From Sphagnum compactum (Eukaryota; Bryophyta; Sphagnopsida; Sphagnales), in NCBI GenBank assembly GCA_965153455.1, contig OZ234499.1, forward strand, positions 17,108,271-17,172,270: a stretch of DNA of 64,000 nucleotides. The letters are read 5' to 3'. Below, one piece after another: positions 36,596 through 48,652 of the stretch. The notes under the pieces were generated by a model that was given only the letters and a program-made list of their open reading frames with translations, made no database searches and had not been told where the DNA came from. The translations under genes were made by a program, and so were the position numbers. Position 1 is the stretch's first letter, and every line of letters begins with the position of its first letter.

Positions 36596-37250
36596 GTCTG
36601 TGTATCTTCTTATACCGCCACCCACCCCTTTTCTACAACCAACCTCAAAAAGAAACAAAATTCTACCCAAAAGAAGAAAAAACCCAAAGAAAGAAAAACG
36701 ACGAAAACACCCACACACACTACTGTCACAGGCACTACTGTCTGTCACACACACAGCAACACACAACAACACACACAGGTCGTCGTCGCACACGGCCAAC
36801 AAAAGTGGATCAAGATCACTAAAAAATGCACCAAATCACACACCGAAAGGCTCTCCGGAAAGCTAATTTGCACACGCACTTAGAACGCTCGCGAATCCGC
36901 TTGCGGAAACTAGGATAGAAATTGTAGTATTGCAACAAACGCACATCTGTCGCACGCGCATGCGTCGCTCTTTTCTCTCTCTTTCGTCCAGAAGAAAAGG
37001 GCGACGCAAAACGCTGCTGCAGCTCCGGTAAATGCCAGCGCATCACTTTCCGAACCTAAAAATCTCGACACGCGTCCCAAGTTGTAACCGAGCCTCAGGT
37101 AAGGCGGACACTGTAGCTTCGTAAAGACGACAAACCTGGAACCGAGCCTAATAAAGTGGTTTGTAGCCAACCGGAGAACCCCAAGTGTCCGGATTGGGTT
37201 TGGTTCATGCAGTACCGAGCCTACGGTTTTCCTTGAACTTGAGTTTGCTA
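36591..37250 (-). promoter_or_regulatory. 5' leader and promoter region of SnRK2
   Basis: About 650 bp of mixed composition upstream of the SnRK2 start, with ACACAC and GTCGTCGTCGCAC-like stretches, then a change to AT-rich DNA near 37.25 kb. Open frames here (up to about 147 codons including the exon 1 extension) have no domain and are not called. No TATA box was assigned. Confidence 0.4.
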
Positions 37251-37855
37251 TGGAGGGGTGAATCAGAGTACAAAGGGGAAAAGAAAGGGTTTTAAGTTAC
37301 CAGGTACTAACTAGGGGTTAATAGTCAATACACTTTATTTAAATAAAAATAAAAATAAAATAGATTTAAAGTTGGAAGCACAATTGGAGACTCTTGATTT
37401 AATTTAAGTTTTTTTTTGGGGGAAATTTAAAAAAAAACCATGTATGTAAGTAATGAAAAAGAAAAAGAATAAATCAATGCTTTTTAATTTATATATATAT
37501 ATTTTATCATTTTAAGTGATTAAAATAAGCCATGTCCTTGATGTCACCTCAAACATTTTTTATCAAATAAAATACATAGAATGAGGGTTTATTTATGTGA
37601 TTTGTAAGCTTGAATGCTAGCATAAAAAACACTAGTGTTAATGGTGTGACTTGAAGCCTTTGTCCTTACACCTTACATATTGCTTCCTTCCTTTACAAGG
37701 CAAATGGCTATATAGAAGACTTATTATTGTTTAGATTTTTTGCTAAGCCTTTTCTTGTACACCATAGTTATTGTCTCCTTTTCTTCAAAAAAAATTTAAA
37801 TTGCCTTGTATAATTGCTCATAATGTAGGAACCATAAGATTGTTAATGTGAGAAT

Positions 37856-38072
37856 AAAGGTGCATTCACACTTGGTATTAAGGACTCAAATATTACGTAC
37901 TCGAACACCAAGCTAGTGATTTAGAACCTAAACCTATTTACCACAAAGATTTTATGTTAAGGTAACGTTCGCTTAATATTAAATAATCACCCATTTAACA
38001 TTAATTGCCACCTAAGATGCCACCTAGACTTTCACTTAACATGGACTTAGCATTAAGTGTGAATGCACCTTT
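37856..38072. mobile_element. Short inverted-repeat element (MITE-like), about 217 bp
   Basis: The left end reads AAAGGTGCATTCACACTT and the right end reads AAGTGTGAATGCACCTTT, an 18-bp perfect inverted repeat. Similarity continues inward (TATTAAGGAC against the complement of a GGACTTAGCATTA stretch). Flanking TAA and TTA could be a diverged 3-bp duplication, so the superfamily is uncertain. There is no coding capacity. Confidence 0.6.
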
Positions 38073-40183
38073 AAAAGATTGTTGAAGGTCTCAATTAGGG
38101 AGTGATACAAAAATCTCTTTTCCTATGCAAATTTTGAGAGTTGATTGTGCATCAAAGTTAAAGTCATGACTACACATAGATCTTTTCCACTTGTTATGTA
38201 GCAAAGTCCATGTTACTTATGGTGATTATTGATTTTGTGATGAATCGAAAACTTTCAAGTGGCTTCTTTGAATTACATCTCTTGGTCTTTGAATGTGTGA
38301 AGAAGTAATTTATTAGTGTTGCATATGGACTAAGAAGAAGAATGACAAAATGTCTTTGAGAGTACATGTTGTACAAATTTTGCTAATTTCCAAACCCTTT
38401 TGGTCATATTGTGATTTTGCTTGAGAAATTATTACTTTCATAGCTTTTTCTTTTTAGTTGGATGAAAGTATTGGGAATGAATTTTTTTTTGGTGGCACTT
38501 AAATCTTTTTGGTTGGATGAAAGTATTGGGAATGATTTTTTTTTTTTTTTTTGGTGGCACTTAAATTTTGTTGCTAATGTTCTCTTTTTTCTGACCAAAC
38601 CCAACCCATCAAGAATAATCAAACTAATAAATCCTATGGAACTAAATTTTAAATATACACATCTTGGCATTCACTTTTTAGTATTTATTGCTTCTTATAT
38701 TAAATACTTTCCAAAATCTTTTAAATTTTTGAAGTAAAACATTCCCATGAAATATATGGAGTGTTCATGGTGCACCTTACTTGCTAGCATTTTTTCATAC
38801 ACAAATAAATTAAAACCAAAAACATTTAAGAAAATGTTTTGCTATTGCATGTTCGCCATGGCCCCAACATGTTGAAACTTTTCCCATCATGATATGTTCA
38901 TAAAAGATTTCCAAATTGGGGTTGGGGCTTTCTTAACTTCCACAACAAAAAAAAGAACATTTTTTTATAGACCAAAGTTCAAACTAGTGTTAGATGTGTA
39001 TATGGTTTAAAAAATACCCGTTGTATAATCGTAAACAACAATTTGAAATTTATCTATGTTTTGTGTAAGTGTAAAATGGCTCATTCACATCCATGTACTA
39101 TAACTGCTTTTAATTTGGATGTGTAAGTGTATATGTAAAATCTTGTTAATCCATTTTAAGTGTACATGTACCCCCACCATGTAAATCCATGCAAATTTAA
39201 GTAAAAGTTTTTAAAAATGAAAAAATTGTGTAAAAAACACCAACATGGGTGCTAGTGAACAAATCATTCTCAAAGTTTTAGAATTTTCCTAATGTTGGAT
39301 CAATCAAAGCGACCGTTTAAAAAAATAAAATAAGATTTGAGATGCATCACAACTAATCAAACTAATTAATATGAATCACAATAAGTACCCAAGTTCTTGC
39401 AAAAGCCTAAGCTAAAATAGTGATGAATGAAATTAAAAATGAAGACTCTACTCAAGCCATGAGGTGGGCTAACAATGCACTCAAGAATATGTGCTCAAAA
39501 CATTCCCCCAATAGCATCACAATTGTCTAGTATCCTTTTCCCAAAAATGTAGACTTGTATTCTATATAGGTGGGCTAAATGGAAGCACTTCCTCAATACC
39601 TTGTTATAGTAAAAGCTTCTATGGAAGAGCATTAGAAATACTAAGGTTTTGTGTGAAGGGCTAATCAAAGTGACCCATTGCCAAAAAATGAAAAATAAAA
39701 TAACGCATTGTGCTTTGGGATGCACCTACAACTTAATATGAATTGCAAATGGGTATGTCATTGAGGGTGTATAATAGAGTTATCCGTTAAAAAAAGTCAT
39801 GCCCTGTTGGGCCTGAGTTGAACCCCTCATTTGATGCTTCATCCCTTCCTGGCTGGTGTCCGCAAAGTAATGAAATTTGATTAAATAAGGGTACGAACAG
39901 GGTCCCAGAACCCTAAACCCTAAACCGGGCCCCAGAACATTCATAGCTACGGTACACATAGCAGCAGCAGTGATCGGTTGAAAGCGTTCAGAAAAAGAAA
40001 GGACAGGACAAACTCAGTTTAACACCAAATTTGCTGCTACACTGAGTTTCATGCCCAGTTGAAGCCCAGTGTACTTTTTTTTCGCTATTTTTTGAAATCC
40101 CATCCCCTATGTCACCAAACAGGACAGGGGGTTCTGGTGCCGTATTTTCCTGACTTTACGGATAACTTTAATATATACACTTA

Positions 40184-40555
40184 GAACATCTCCAGCCGGT
40201 GCTCAGTATGTGACCCTGCGCAAATATATTTCACATCCAAGTTCAGTTATGTACTCTTTTGCAACCCCACCCATAAAACTGAAATCAGGACAGCAAAATA
40301 GGTGGGGGACTGCTAATAGGAAACCACCTGGACCAATCATTATGATGCGCCAATCAGAAACACTGAGCAGCAGTTAGATCATATTTATTACACTCTTTTC
40401 TGCACATCGCTGCTGTGCCTCGTACAAGCGACTGCAACATGTACGATTATGCGGAGCCAAAACCATTGTCCTGAGCCAAACCGGCATATGTTCAATTATT
40501 TCTTCATCCAATTTTACTGTGCAGGATCACATACCGAGCACTGTTGGAGATGCTC
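40184..40555. mobile_element. PIF/Harbinger-like MITE, about 372 bp, with TTA duplication
   Basis: The left end begins GAACATCTCCAGCCGGTGCT and the right end, reverse-complemented, begins GAGCATCTCCAACAGTGCTC. Pairing continues over about 38 bp (GTATGTGAYCCTGCRCA). TTA at 40181-40183 and at 40556-40558 gives a perfect 3-bp target duplication. A TTA duplication and a GAGCATCTCCA start fit Tourist/PIF-Harbinger MITEs (from memory). The inner part is of balanced composition with no long open frame. Confidence 0.72.
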
Positions 40556-43225
40556 TTATACGTACCTTGTCAATGACATTAAAGTAGGGTTGTGTAAGTG
40601 TAATTGACTTTTTTTTACATTTCCTCATGTAAATGTTAAAAAATGATTTACATGATGAGCACGATAAGAGTAAATGTCAAAAAAATTGACAAATAAATAT
40701 AAATAATTTGAATGTATTCCATTTTACACAATGGGTATATGTGTATTTGCACTTATCCTCTCAACACTGGTTCAAACCTCATTTTTGAATCTTGCCTTCT
40801 AGCAACTTGAATCCACACCCCCCTTAACAAGTTGATTACCATAGACCTTCGTAGTTTCAACACTAATAATATTATTTGTAAGAATGTTGAAATTTAAAAA
40901 AAAAAAAAAACTCTTTTCAAAAGAACAAAAATTTGTGAAGGAAAATCAAGAATCTTTAGAAATATTTTATGTTTTAACATGAAATATTCAAAATCAAATA
41001 AAATTATTTGACTGACATGTGTTGAAGCTGCCCTTGTACTACAATATTTAAGCCTTGAGTGTGGTTTTGGTTGTCTTTTGCCACTGCATTATTTCCCATG
41101 CATGCAAAGGTTTTTATGTCACATCCAATGAAAACACATGGTCTAAGTTAAAGTGTGTAACAATGTCGATGTCATTATTGTTATGTTGAACACTAAGGTC
41201 ATGAAACTTAGGCTCACTTTAGATGGGGTCCAGGATCCAAATTCCTAGGAACCAATTTGGACTCATTTGAAGCAAATTGAAACCTTCCTTGGACCCTGCC
41301 TCAGACTCTAGCATGCAACTTGGCTCCTCAAATCACGAGCTCCCTTTTTAACTCTTTCTTTTGGTTCCGAGCAATTGATTTTAGGCCATTTAGGTTTAGC
41401 CTTTGATTTGTCTCTTTTTGATGTTGAATCCTCATCTACTAAAGGCCATGGGTCTAATTTATGGCTCTCATTCATTAGGATTGCTCGATTTCATTGGACC
41501 TTGTACCCTCATCTAAAGTGACCCTTAAAAAGAATTTGGATTCTCTCTTGGTATGTCCCAACATTTCATTTGACTGTAAAACCAACCCCAATTTGGTTGA
41601 AATGGGGACCATAAGAAAAAAAGGCCTCCTCTCCTTTAAATTGGGCCTTAAGAAGTTGTTCAAATCACCCTCAACCCATCCCTTGTTTATCAAAGGACAC
41701 CAATTACTACACACTTCTTCACATTACATCAATGGTCACTACTAATTTATTGTGTCATCATCTTGGTCATTGCAATTTCACTTTGTGTGCATTCAATCCC
41801 CATTCTTTTTCAATGGATGTGTGCAATGAAGGCCTCTTAATTGAAGGTTAGATTATGGGGTTCATTGTGTGTTTTCAATGCAATAGCGTCATAGTGATGG
41901 GAATGAGCCATTACAATTTGCTTGGGTTTGTGGGCACCTCTTGGCCTTTGAAAGCAAATTGCCCAAAATGGGCTTTTCTCTTGCTTGATGTGGGTTGTTT
42001 TACAAATGGAGCAAATCCTTGCTTCCACATTGACAAAACGAACAATTTTCTTTTTCAAAAACATCAATTCATTGTTAATTTTTTGAAATCATTATTATTT
42101 CAATGAAAATGAGTAAAAAGGCTTTAAAGATGAAGTTAATAATAGTTTGCTACATTGTGAAATTAGTTGAAAATTCCTTCAATGAAATCCATTATTCACA
42201 AGATTATTTAAAAGTATTGTGAACTCCCTCCTCCCTCTTGCATTATAGTTGGGTTTTGTTTTCCTTCCCCATATTGGTTTTTGCCCATAACTTCATCACA
42301 ACATCTAGTTAGTTTCTTGATCTTTTCTGTTCATTATGAAAGCTCCCATGTTATTTAATTCTAAATGGGTCACTAACACAATGATTTAAGGGACTTTTTC
42401 TTTATTGAAAAGTTGTTAATTCGAACAACATTCCATTTAATTCCAATGGTTCAAACTAAACCTATTGTCAAATATGCACTCAAAGAGTACTAAAGACTAA
42501 TTTGTCTCATTCCATTTTTCTTCTCTGGATAGTACAGTATTCCTTATGGGTCCAATTTGTTGAAGCCTATTATTCTTTTGCATAATACTTCGATGCTTTC
42601 ACTTCCTTGAGTAGTTCGGTTGCTTTGAGAAGCTTGTAAATCCTTTGATCCCACCAACATCATCTACAACATGTATCCAAAAACATTGATGTACCAGAAA
42701 AAAAAAGAAGTATAACAGGCAGGCCTGCTGCTCCCCACGGTTCTTAGTAGCCTGAGGTTGTAGGCCTAAAAAATAGGGTCGGTCCTTGGGAGCAAACCTT
42801 CCGCAGCAAAACGGTTTTTTATTCATATCACAGAAGGTCTCCTGGCATGTGATCAGCAGAAGGGTCCAACTGATGACTGAATCCCTCTTGCAAGGAGATG
42901 CTTTCAAACACAAGAGATATTGGGGCAGTCCCCAGTCCCAAAAATATTTTCCAGCCTTAGAGAACTAATAAGGTACCTAGGAAGAAGACTTATCCTTTTC
43001 GCCTTCAGCTTCTAGTAACATCCTGGAGCCCAAATCCTTAAAGGCACCTCCCTCACCTGCACCTGTTTCCTTTGACTATTATGTCAAAGACATTGCACTG
43101 ATTGCTGCCATTAACCCAAAATCAAGCTCATGAAGCTTATAGAGTAACTCTCCAAATCCAGATTGACAAGCTGTCGATCGATTGGGGCTTAACCTCTCAG
43201 GAATAACCAATCTCCTGCACCTTTC

Positions 43226-46200
43226 TTACCTAGATTGATGTCGTGAGCAAGCTGCTCCCGATATCCTACAGCACATATGGCAGGACTTTTGGATGCAAGC
43301 CTTGGCACCCCAATTCTTGCATCCAAGAGTGGGGCATAGAAATGCTCCATGTTGTCGTTGCATGCAATGTGGCTGGGGTGGTCTCCCAAGCACACTCTGA
43401 CTTCTGACTTGTTGTGACAAATCATGTTGGGGAGAAGGAACTTGCTGAGTGACATGCTCCATGAACAAATCATGCTGCTGAGAAGCAACAAGCTGAGCCA
43501 CATGATCTCTGGACAAACCATGTTGGTAAGGAGGAACTTGCTTAGGCACGTGATCCATGGACAAACCATGTTGGATAGAAGGAATTTGCTGAGTCACATG
43601 ATCCATGAACAAACCATGTTGGTGAGAACGAACTTGCTGAGTCTCATGACTGGTTGACAAATCACGTGGGTGAAAAGGAACTTGCTGACTCAAATGATCC
43701 ATGAATTGTTTGGGCAAATGCTGGTGATGGAATTGGACTTGGGGTGCATGTTGATTGTTCATTTGGATATTTGTTCCAGAATAGTTTGTGACTTGAACAG
43801 AGTAGTTTGCCCTCCTCAGTGTCAAAACTGGTGACTTTGGTGGATTCTGTAAGCTTGATGATGAGGTTACAGGAGGAGCAGCGACGTGATGAGCGTTATG
43901 ATGATGTTGGTTCTCAGCATTATGATGCTGTTGTGGATTTGAGCCTGGACCACCACCCATTGTGTTTTCACATGCTCTTGCAAAGCTTCCTTGCACTTGT
44001 ACTCTGGTTACACGCGCACTTCCTGCCTTCTGGGTGGCAGGTTCTGCACACCACCACAACACCAAAAGAATTGGTTGATTGTCAGAACTGATTTCCAGAA
44101 ATGTCAAAACAGTGTAGCCAGGGGCATACCAATTAACCTGATACTGAAGTTTCAGAAAGCAGATAAGATTGGGATCTAGAAACAAGCTCGCTGTAGTCAG
44201 GAAAGAATAAAGAAGGTACACACTTGACAAGGCACCAACCTTTGGACCTTAAGTGAGAATGTTTAGTCTTAGCTTTAGCAGCAGCCCTGATCTTACGAGC
44301 AGCTTCTCCGCGACCGTGCTTCTCCACAAGAGCTGCTTGTCTGTCTTCTTCATTCAGCCACGGCTGTAACCCAACACTCAAAACTCAGGTCCTCTCTGAT
44401 AAGATTCTCTCCAATGGGCAGATAGGAAATAGGAATGAGCAAGGCAGCATAGAAAACCCCTACTTGCAGGCTACTCTTTCCTATGTCTTGAGTCATGCAC
44501 CTAGTGAAAAATAAGCAGGAGTCAAAAACCTGTCGAAGAGTGCGAAGCCGATACAGGTTTCGGCCCTTTATCCGAAGTGGGTACATGGCAGGTAAGGGCT
44601 GTACACCTGTGCTCCATAAAACCTCAATCTGCGCCCATGGATTTGAACTCAGTGATACTTTTCACAACTGATCTGGCATCAGGTTCACACATAAGATACA
44701 GAGCTTCCTGCTACAAAACACACGAGAGATTAAATCAGATCCAGATGAAACACACAGAATCTAGCAATACCAAATGAATTACTGCAGGTCTCAAACAAGT
44801 CTTCATGCAAGACTTGTTAATTTGATGGGTCAGTACTGAGAGAGCATTGAAGTCACAAATGTGATGGAGCCAACTTGGAACTACTACCATACATCTGGAA
44901 CTGGAACTGGAACTACTACCATACAGAGATCTTAAACCTACAGAAACCAACATCAACCCAGTTATGTGACAAGACAGCTACACTATTAGTTCACAGAGCT
45001 CAAGTGTCTTATATCTGCAGGGTTGAAATACCTATGAAAATCTTACAGTGAAAGTGTGCTGATGCTTTGCAGCACCATAGCTATCACTCACAACACGGCC
45101 AGCCACCATGCGTTTTCCCAATGCTGGACCAGCAGCACACCTGGAGATGAAGTCATATCTGTGCAAAACCCAAACAAAGTGTGATTTTAAAGGAATTTCT
45201 TCTAGTGTCTCCAAGTAAACAGGATCAAAAACTTCACTAGGAAAAAAACCATGGAGAGTTTTGAACCGTGCTAAGTAAGAGAAAACTACAAAATAGAAGC
45301 CAACCATTTTCTAGCAGATATTTCCAGAGCATAATGTGTGCTCAATCTCCAGGTTTCTGCACCCAATGGGTAGAGCTAAAATGCCAATGGATAAAGTTAA
45401 GAGCAAACGTTGCAGAAGTGCTGTTGGTAGTTCATCAACCACAACAAGGTGGCTGAACTTACGAGTCATACACCTGTTGGTTGAATAGTACAACATCACC
45501 TTGAACAACATCACCTGGCATCAACATTCCAGATTAGTTTAGAATTCAGTAGGTACATCCACTACTGGGATGAGTCAGAAAGTCGTGAAGCAGCATGCAA
45601 CATGAAGGAGATTTACCTGTACAATCGATGCTGAATGTTGACCTTCTATATTTGGCTTTGCCTCCACCATCTTTCACCCTAATTCCAACAAGAAATACAC
45701 AAAGCATTTCAGCAGCATTTATGTGAAAAAAAGTTTGTGTAATGTTGGTATTTTCTCTGAGCTCTTGTTGCATCACCACATGTGCAACAGGAAATAAAGT
45801 CAAAATGCCTGACCTGACAGTTGTTTCTTCAATCAGCTCTTTTTATCTTGCACCTGCATAACTTGCAATCTCTAATAACCACAAAGCTGAAATGGATAGT
45901 CTCTTTGGTCACAAAGAACTGTTGCAGCCAAAGGTATACATCTTAGAATGTAAAAGGATTTCTTTTGCTACTCACACCATATGCTCCTGAATGCGCTCGA
46001 TAAGTGTTGCCTTAACGCCAATAATGCGCAGCCCACAGTATCGCAAATATGTCTTCAACTCATCAACCTTCATTTTCTTCAAATCACCCGCCTCTGTACA
46101 CAAAACACCCACACCCTAGTTATGAAGAAAAACACCTCTTTGTTTCTAGCTCTACCATCAATTCATCGCCTCAATGCTGCAGCAGCTCCTGTATTCACTC

Positions 46201-47171
46201 TGTCAAGCTCCTCTCGCTTTTATAGCTGGATGCCAAAACTACTATTGAGTATCTCTCTTTTTCCATATGTACACAAAACCTCATAGCATGTGACGATGTC
46301 ATGTCAGCAGAAGCTTTCTTCACCTTTTATGACATCTAATACATTCCTCAGAAGTACTGTGTCCTCTGGACTTAAGCTATTAGTCTCTGGAACTCTCGGT
46401 GACTTTCTGGCAATTCCATAATCATCATCCTCATCACTGTTACTGCCGCTGTCATCACTGCTGCTGCTGCAGAAAACCACAACCAACCAATTTTTAACAT
46501 ACTGAAGAACATGGAAGTAACCAGGGAGCCACACTACAGTCTTCAACTCTCAACAAATCCACAATGTGAACATCCTGAATTCAAAAATTCATTCCAGGAG
46601 ATTCTCCCATGAGATTCAACATGTGAGGAGGAGGAGGAGGTGAAAAAGATTCCGATCCCCTTCCAGAGCCAAGATCCAGAATCAAATTTCTCACAAGCAA
46701 ACTCGGATCCTGAAATGACTCTCACCTGCTCAGCTCGATAGTTTCAGGCTCCTTGGACATGGGCTCCATTTTTCCCTGTGAGCTGCAAGACTCTGCAGTC
46801 ATCATCTCCATCAAGACCTGCTTCCCAAGAGCCTCTGTGTTGCTTGCCACCATGGAAAACTCAGTTGGTTCTCGCACCCTACCAACAGCAGCAGCAGCAG
46901 AAGGGATTTTGTCAAACTTCTCTCCTACAGAAGAATTCCACTCCTGCTTTGCACGCTTTCTCCCAGCACCATCATCAGGAATGTTGAAATTCCAGGGGCA
47001 GTTCTCATCACCTTCCTTACTCCGTCTTCTTCTTCTTCTTCCCGCGATTCGCTCTTTTGAAGCATCCTCAAGGCCCAAATTCTCCTCACTTCTTCTCACG
47101 ATTCCGGATCCATTGCAGAGGACTTCACCACCCTCCTGGCGGCTCCCCCGAGCGCGAGTTTGGATCGCCAT
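43226..47171 (-). CDS. SAP-domain nuclear protein related to plant C3H62-like proteins, with LRP1-type cysteine motif
   Basis: Nine exons from high to low coordinate: 47171-46726, 46466-46324, 46093-45976, 45678-45617, 45514-45463, 45158-45047, 44628-44530, 44363-44240 and 44043-43226. The phases are consistent and the protein is 657 residues. Residues 45-50 (RRRRRR) and 71-75 (RKRAK) look like nuclear localisation signals; a Ser/Asp stretch follows. The SAP fold (DNA/RNA binding) is at about 197-235: LKKMKVDELKTYLRYCGLRI, then IGVKATLIERIQEH. The next conserved module (VKDGGGKAKY, GDVVQGDVVLFNQQVYD, AGRVVSDSYGAAKHQHTFT, IKGRNLYRLRT, HGRGEAARKIR) matches what I recall of the plant zinc finger CCCH protein 62 family. 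No CCCH finger (C-x8-C-x5-C-x3-H) is seen. The tail is Gln/His-rich with a 16-residue repeat and ends in C-x4-C-x7-C-x4-C-x2-CC-x6-C-x2-H (622-654). The family role is not known to me. Confidence 0.85.
43409..43712 (-). repeat. 48-bp coding minisatellite in the SAP gene
   Basis: In-frame 48-bp units encode 16-residue repeats of the type HGLSMDHVPKQVPPYQ, about five full and two partial copies, within the last exon. Variants include HGLFMDHVTQQIPSIQ and HDLFMEHVTQQVPSPQ. Because the unit is a multiple of three, copy changes keep the frame. Confidence 0.85.
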
Positions 47172-48652
47172 TGTGCGAATTTCAATACTCTCACAACCCA
47201 CAAGCAAGAATGCGATCAATGTACAACATCCAGAGCACCTCGATGATACTTACAAAACACAATCCTGAAAGCGACTTGAATCAGAAGAGTAATACAACAA
47301 CAAAACCCACTGCGACAAAACCAATTCAATGTGCACAACAACAACAAAGAACAACGAACAAAAGCAGCCAACAACGACGACCCAAGAAGACTTTTTTCCA
47401 GCAAGTGGGTAGGAGCTGCGATTTCAGTTCCAACACTTGGGTGCTTAATCGGAGGTATTAATGATTCGAAAACGGCTTCAACGATCATGTTCGTGAAGAA
47501 AACGACAAGATTCTAACGGTTCAAACGGATCTGGTTCAAACGGATCCCGAAATCATGGAAAAGCGAGAAACCCTAAAAAGGACGATGAAGAGAGAGAGAG
47601 AAGCGAGTCACAGGCAGAGAGACAGACGCATTCCACTCTCACATGATGATGTCGTGCATGATGATGATGATGATGATGATGCGCATGCCATCGTTTCTGG
47701 TTGTTTCTCTCAAATCCCATCTTCATAACCCATCTTACCCTTCCTCCGTTGTCGAGAATGCGTACAACTGCTTTGTGGGTGTTTGGGAATTCGATGCGGG
47801 AGCTCAACGATTGCATAAAAGGGGCATACTAAGAAAGAAAGGGGCAGAAACCTTTGGAGAAGAGACACGCACATTCGACAGAAATCTATTTCGCTCGCGC
47901 GCTCGCTCGGATCCAAAGCTGGAAGATGGTGGTGGTTGTGGTGGCGGTGTTTCCGACAGCGCAAACGTATTCTCCGATCCTAACGCTGAGTTGATCAGAG
48001 ACTGGATTCTCAAAATTCTCAATGCTGCTGCATTCGTCATCGATGCAACAGTCGCCAAGAAGAAAAACCTCAAACCCTAATGCAGCAATTCTGAATGCAG
48101 CAGCAAAGACACCAAAATTTCACATCACAGATACCATACTCCTCTCCTCCAATCTCCACGGAAAACACAAGGTTCCTCTCAAAGCCCGGTTGACACCCAA
48201 AAGCCTTCTTCTCAAAATTTTCATCCAAGAATCTCGAGTTTTGCAGAAACAAAATCTCATACCAAAAAACCAGAATCAGAGAGAAAAAGCTCAAGTAGAC
48301 AAAGGTTTGAGATCAATACAATGTATTAAGAAACTATACTCAAATTTCTGCTCCTTTCGCAGCTTCTGAGCGTTTCCAAGTTCTGAAGAAACTTCGACCG
48401 TTTCCTTCTCAAGTACAGGACATGTAAGGCCTCTAGAGAGACATAAATTCCCCTTTCAGGTTATTGTTGTTGGGTATGGCAGAAGAAAAACTATGGCAAA
48501 TTGTTAGAATCTTGTTGTTGTCATCTTCTTCTTCCTCTGACAGTCTTCACCTGATGTCACCGGATCTTCTGAAACTGCTGGGAAGAAGAAGATGTAAGAC
48601 TTGCTAGAATCTTCTTGTAGTAATCTTCTTCTTCGTCTTGACAGTCTTCATG
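47172..48652 (-). promoter_or_regulatory. SAP-gene leader/promoter and GGH 3' flank
   Basis: This is the space between two genes both read on the minus strand. The part near 47172 should hold the SAP gene's 5' leader, and the part near 48652 the GGH 3' UTR. About 47640-47690 has an ATG/CAT triplet tract, and GAGAGAGA lies near 47591. About 47.7-48.08 kb is GC-richer; a plus-strand open frame of 145 codons there starts inside the ATG tract and has no recognisable domain, so it is not called. Confidence 0.4.

Larger units (their letters stand above)
37251..43225. other. Intergenic DNA with two MITE-like elements
   Basis: No gene is supported between SnRK2 and the SAP gene. It holds the two inverted-repeat elements listed separately (37856-38072 and 40184-40555), a near-perfect direct duplication at about 38456-38568 (TTGGATGAAAGTATTGGGAA, spacing about 58 bp, each copy followed by a T run and GGTGGCACTTAAAT), and an ACCCTAAACCCTAAACC word near 39910. 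The last several hundred bases probably include the 3' UTR of the SAP gene. Confidence 0.55.

Noticed and set aside
36494-36883. Plus-strand open frames opposite SnRK2 exon 1 and leader
   Set aside because: They read the CT tract as Leu-Ser strings and are antisense to a well-supported exon.
43226-47171. A CCCH zinc finger expected from the family name
   Set aside because: No C-x8-C-x5-C-x3-H spacing was found in the deduced protein; the only cysteine cluster has LRP1-like spacing.
47643-48080. Plus-strand open frame of 145 codons between the SAP gene and GGH
   Set aside because: It begins in an ATG microsatellite, has no recognisable domain, and lies in the expected leader/promoter of the SAP gene. 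Transcript data could revive it.
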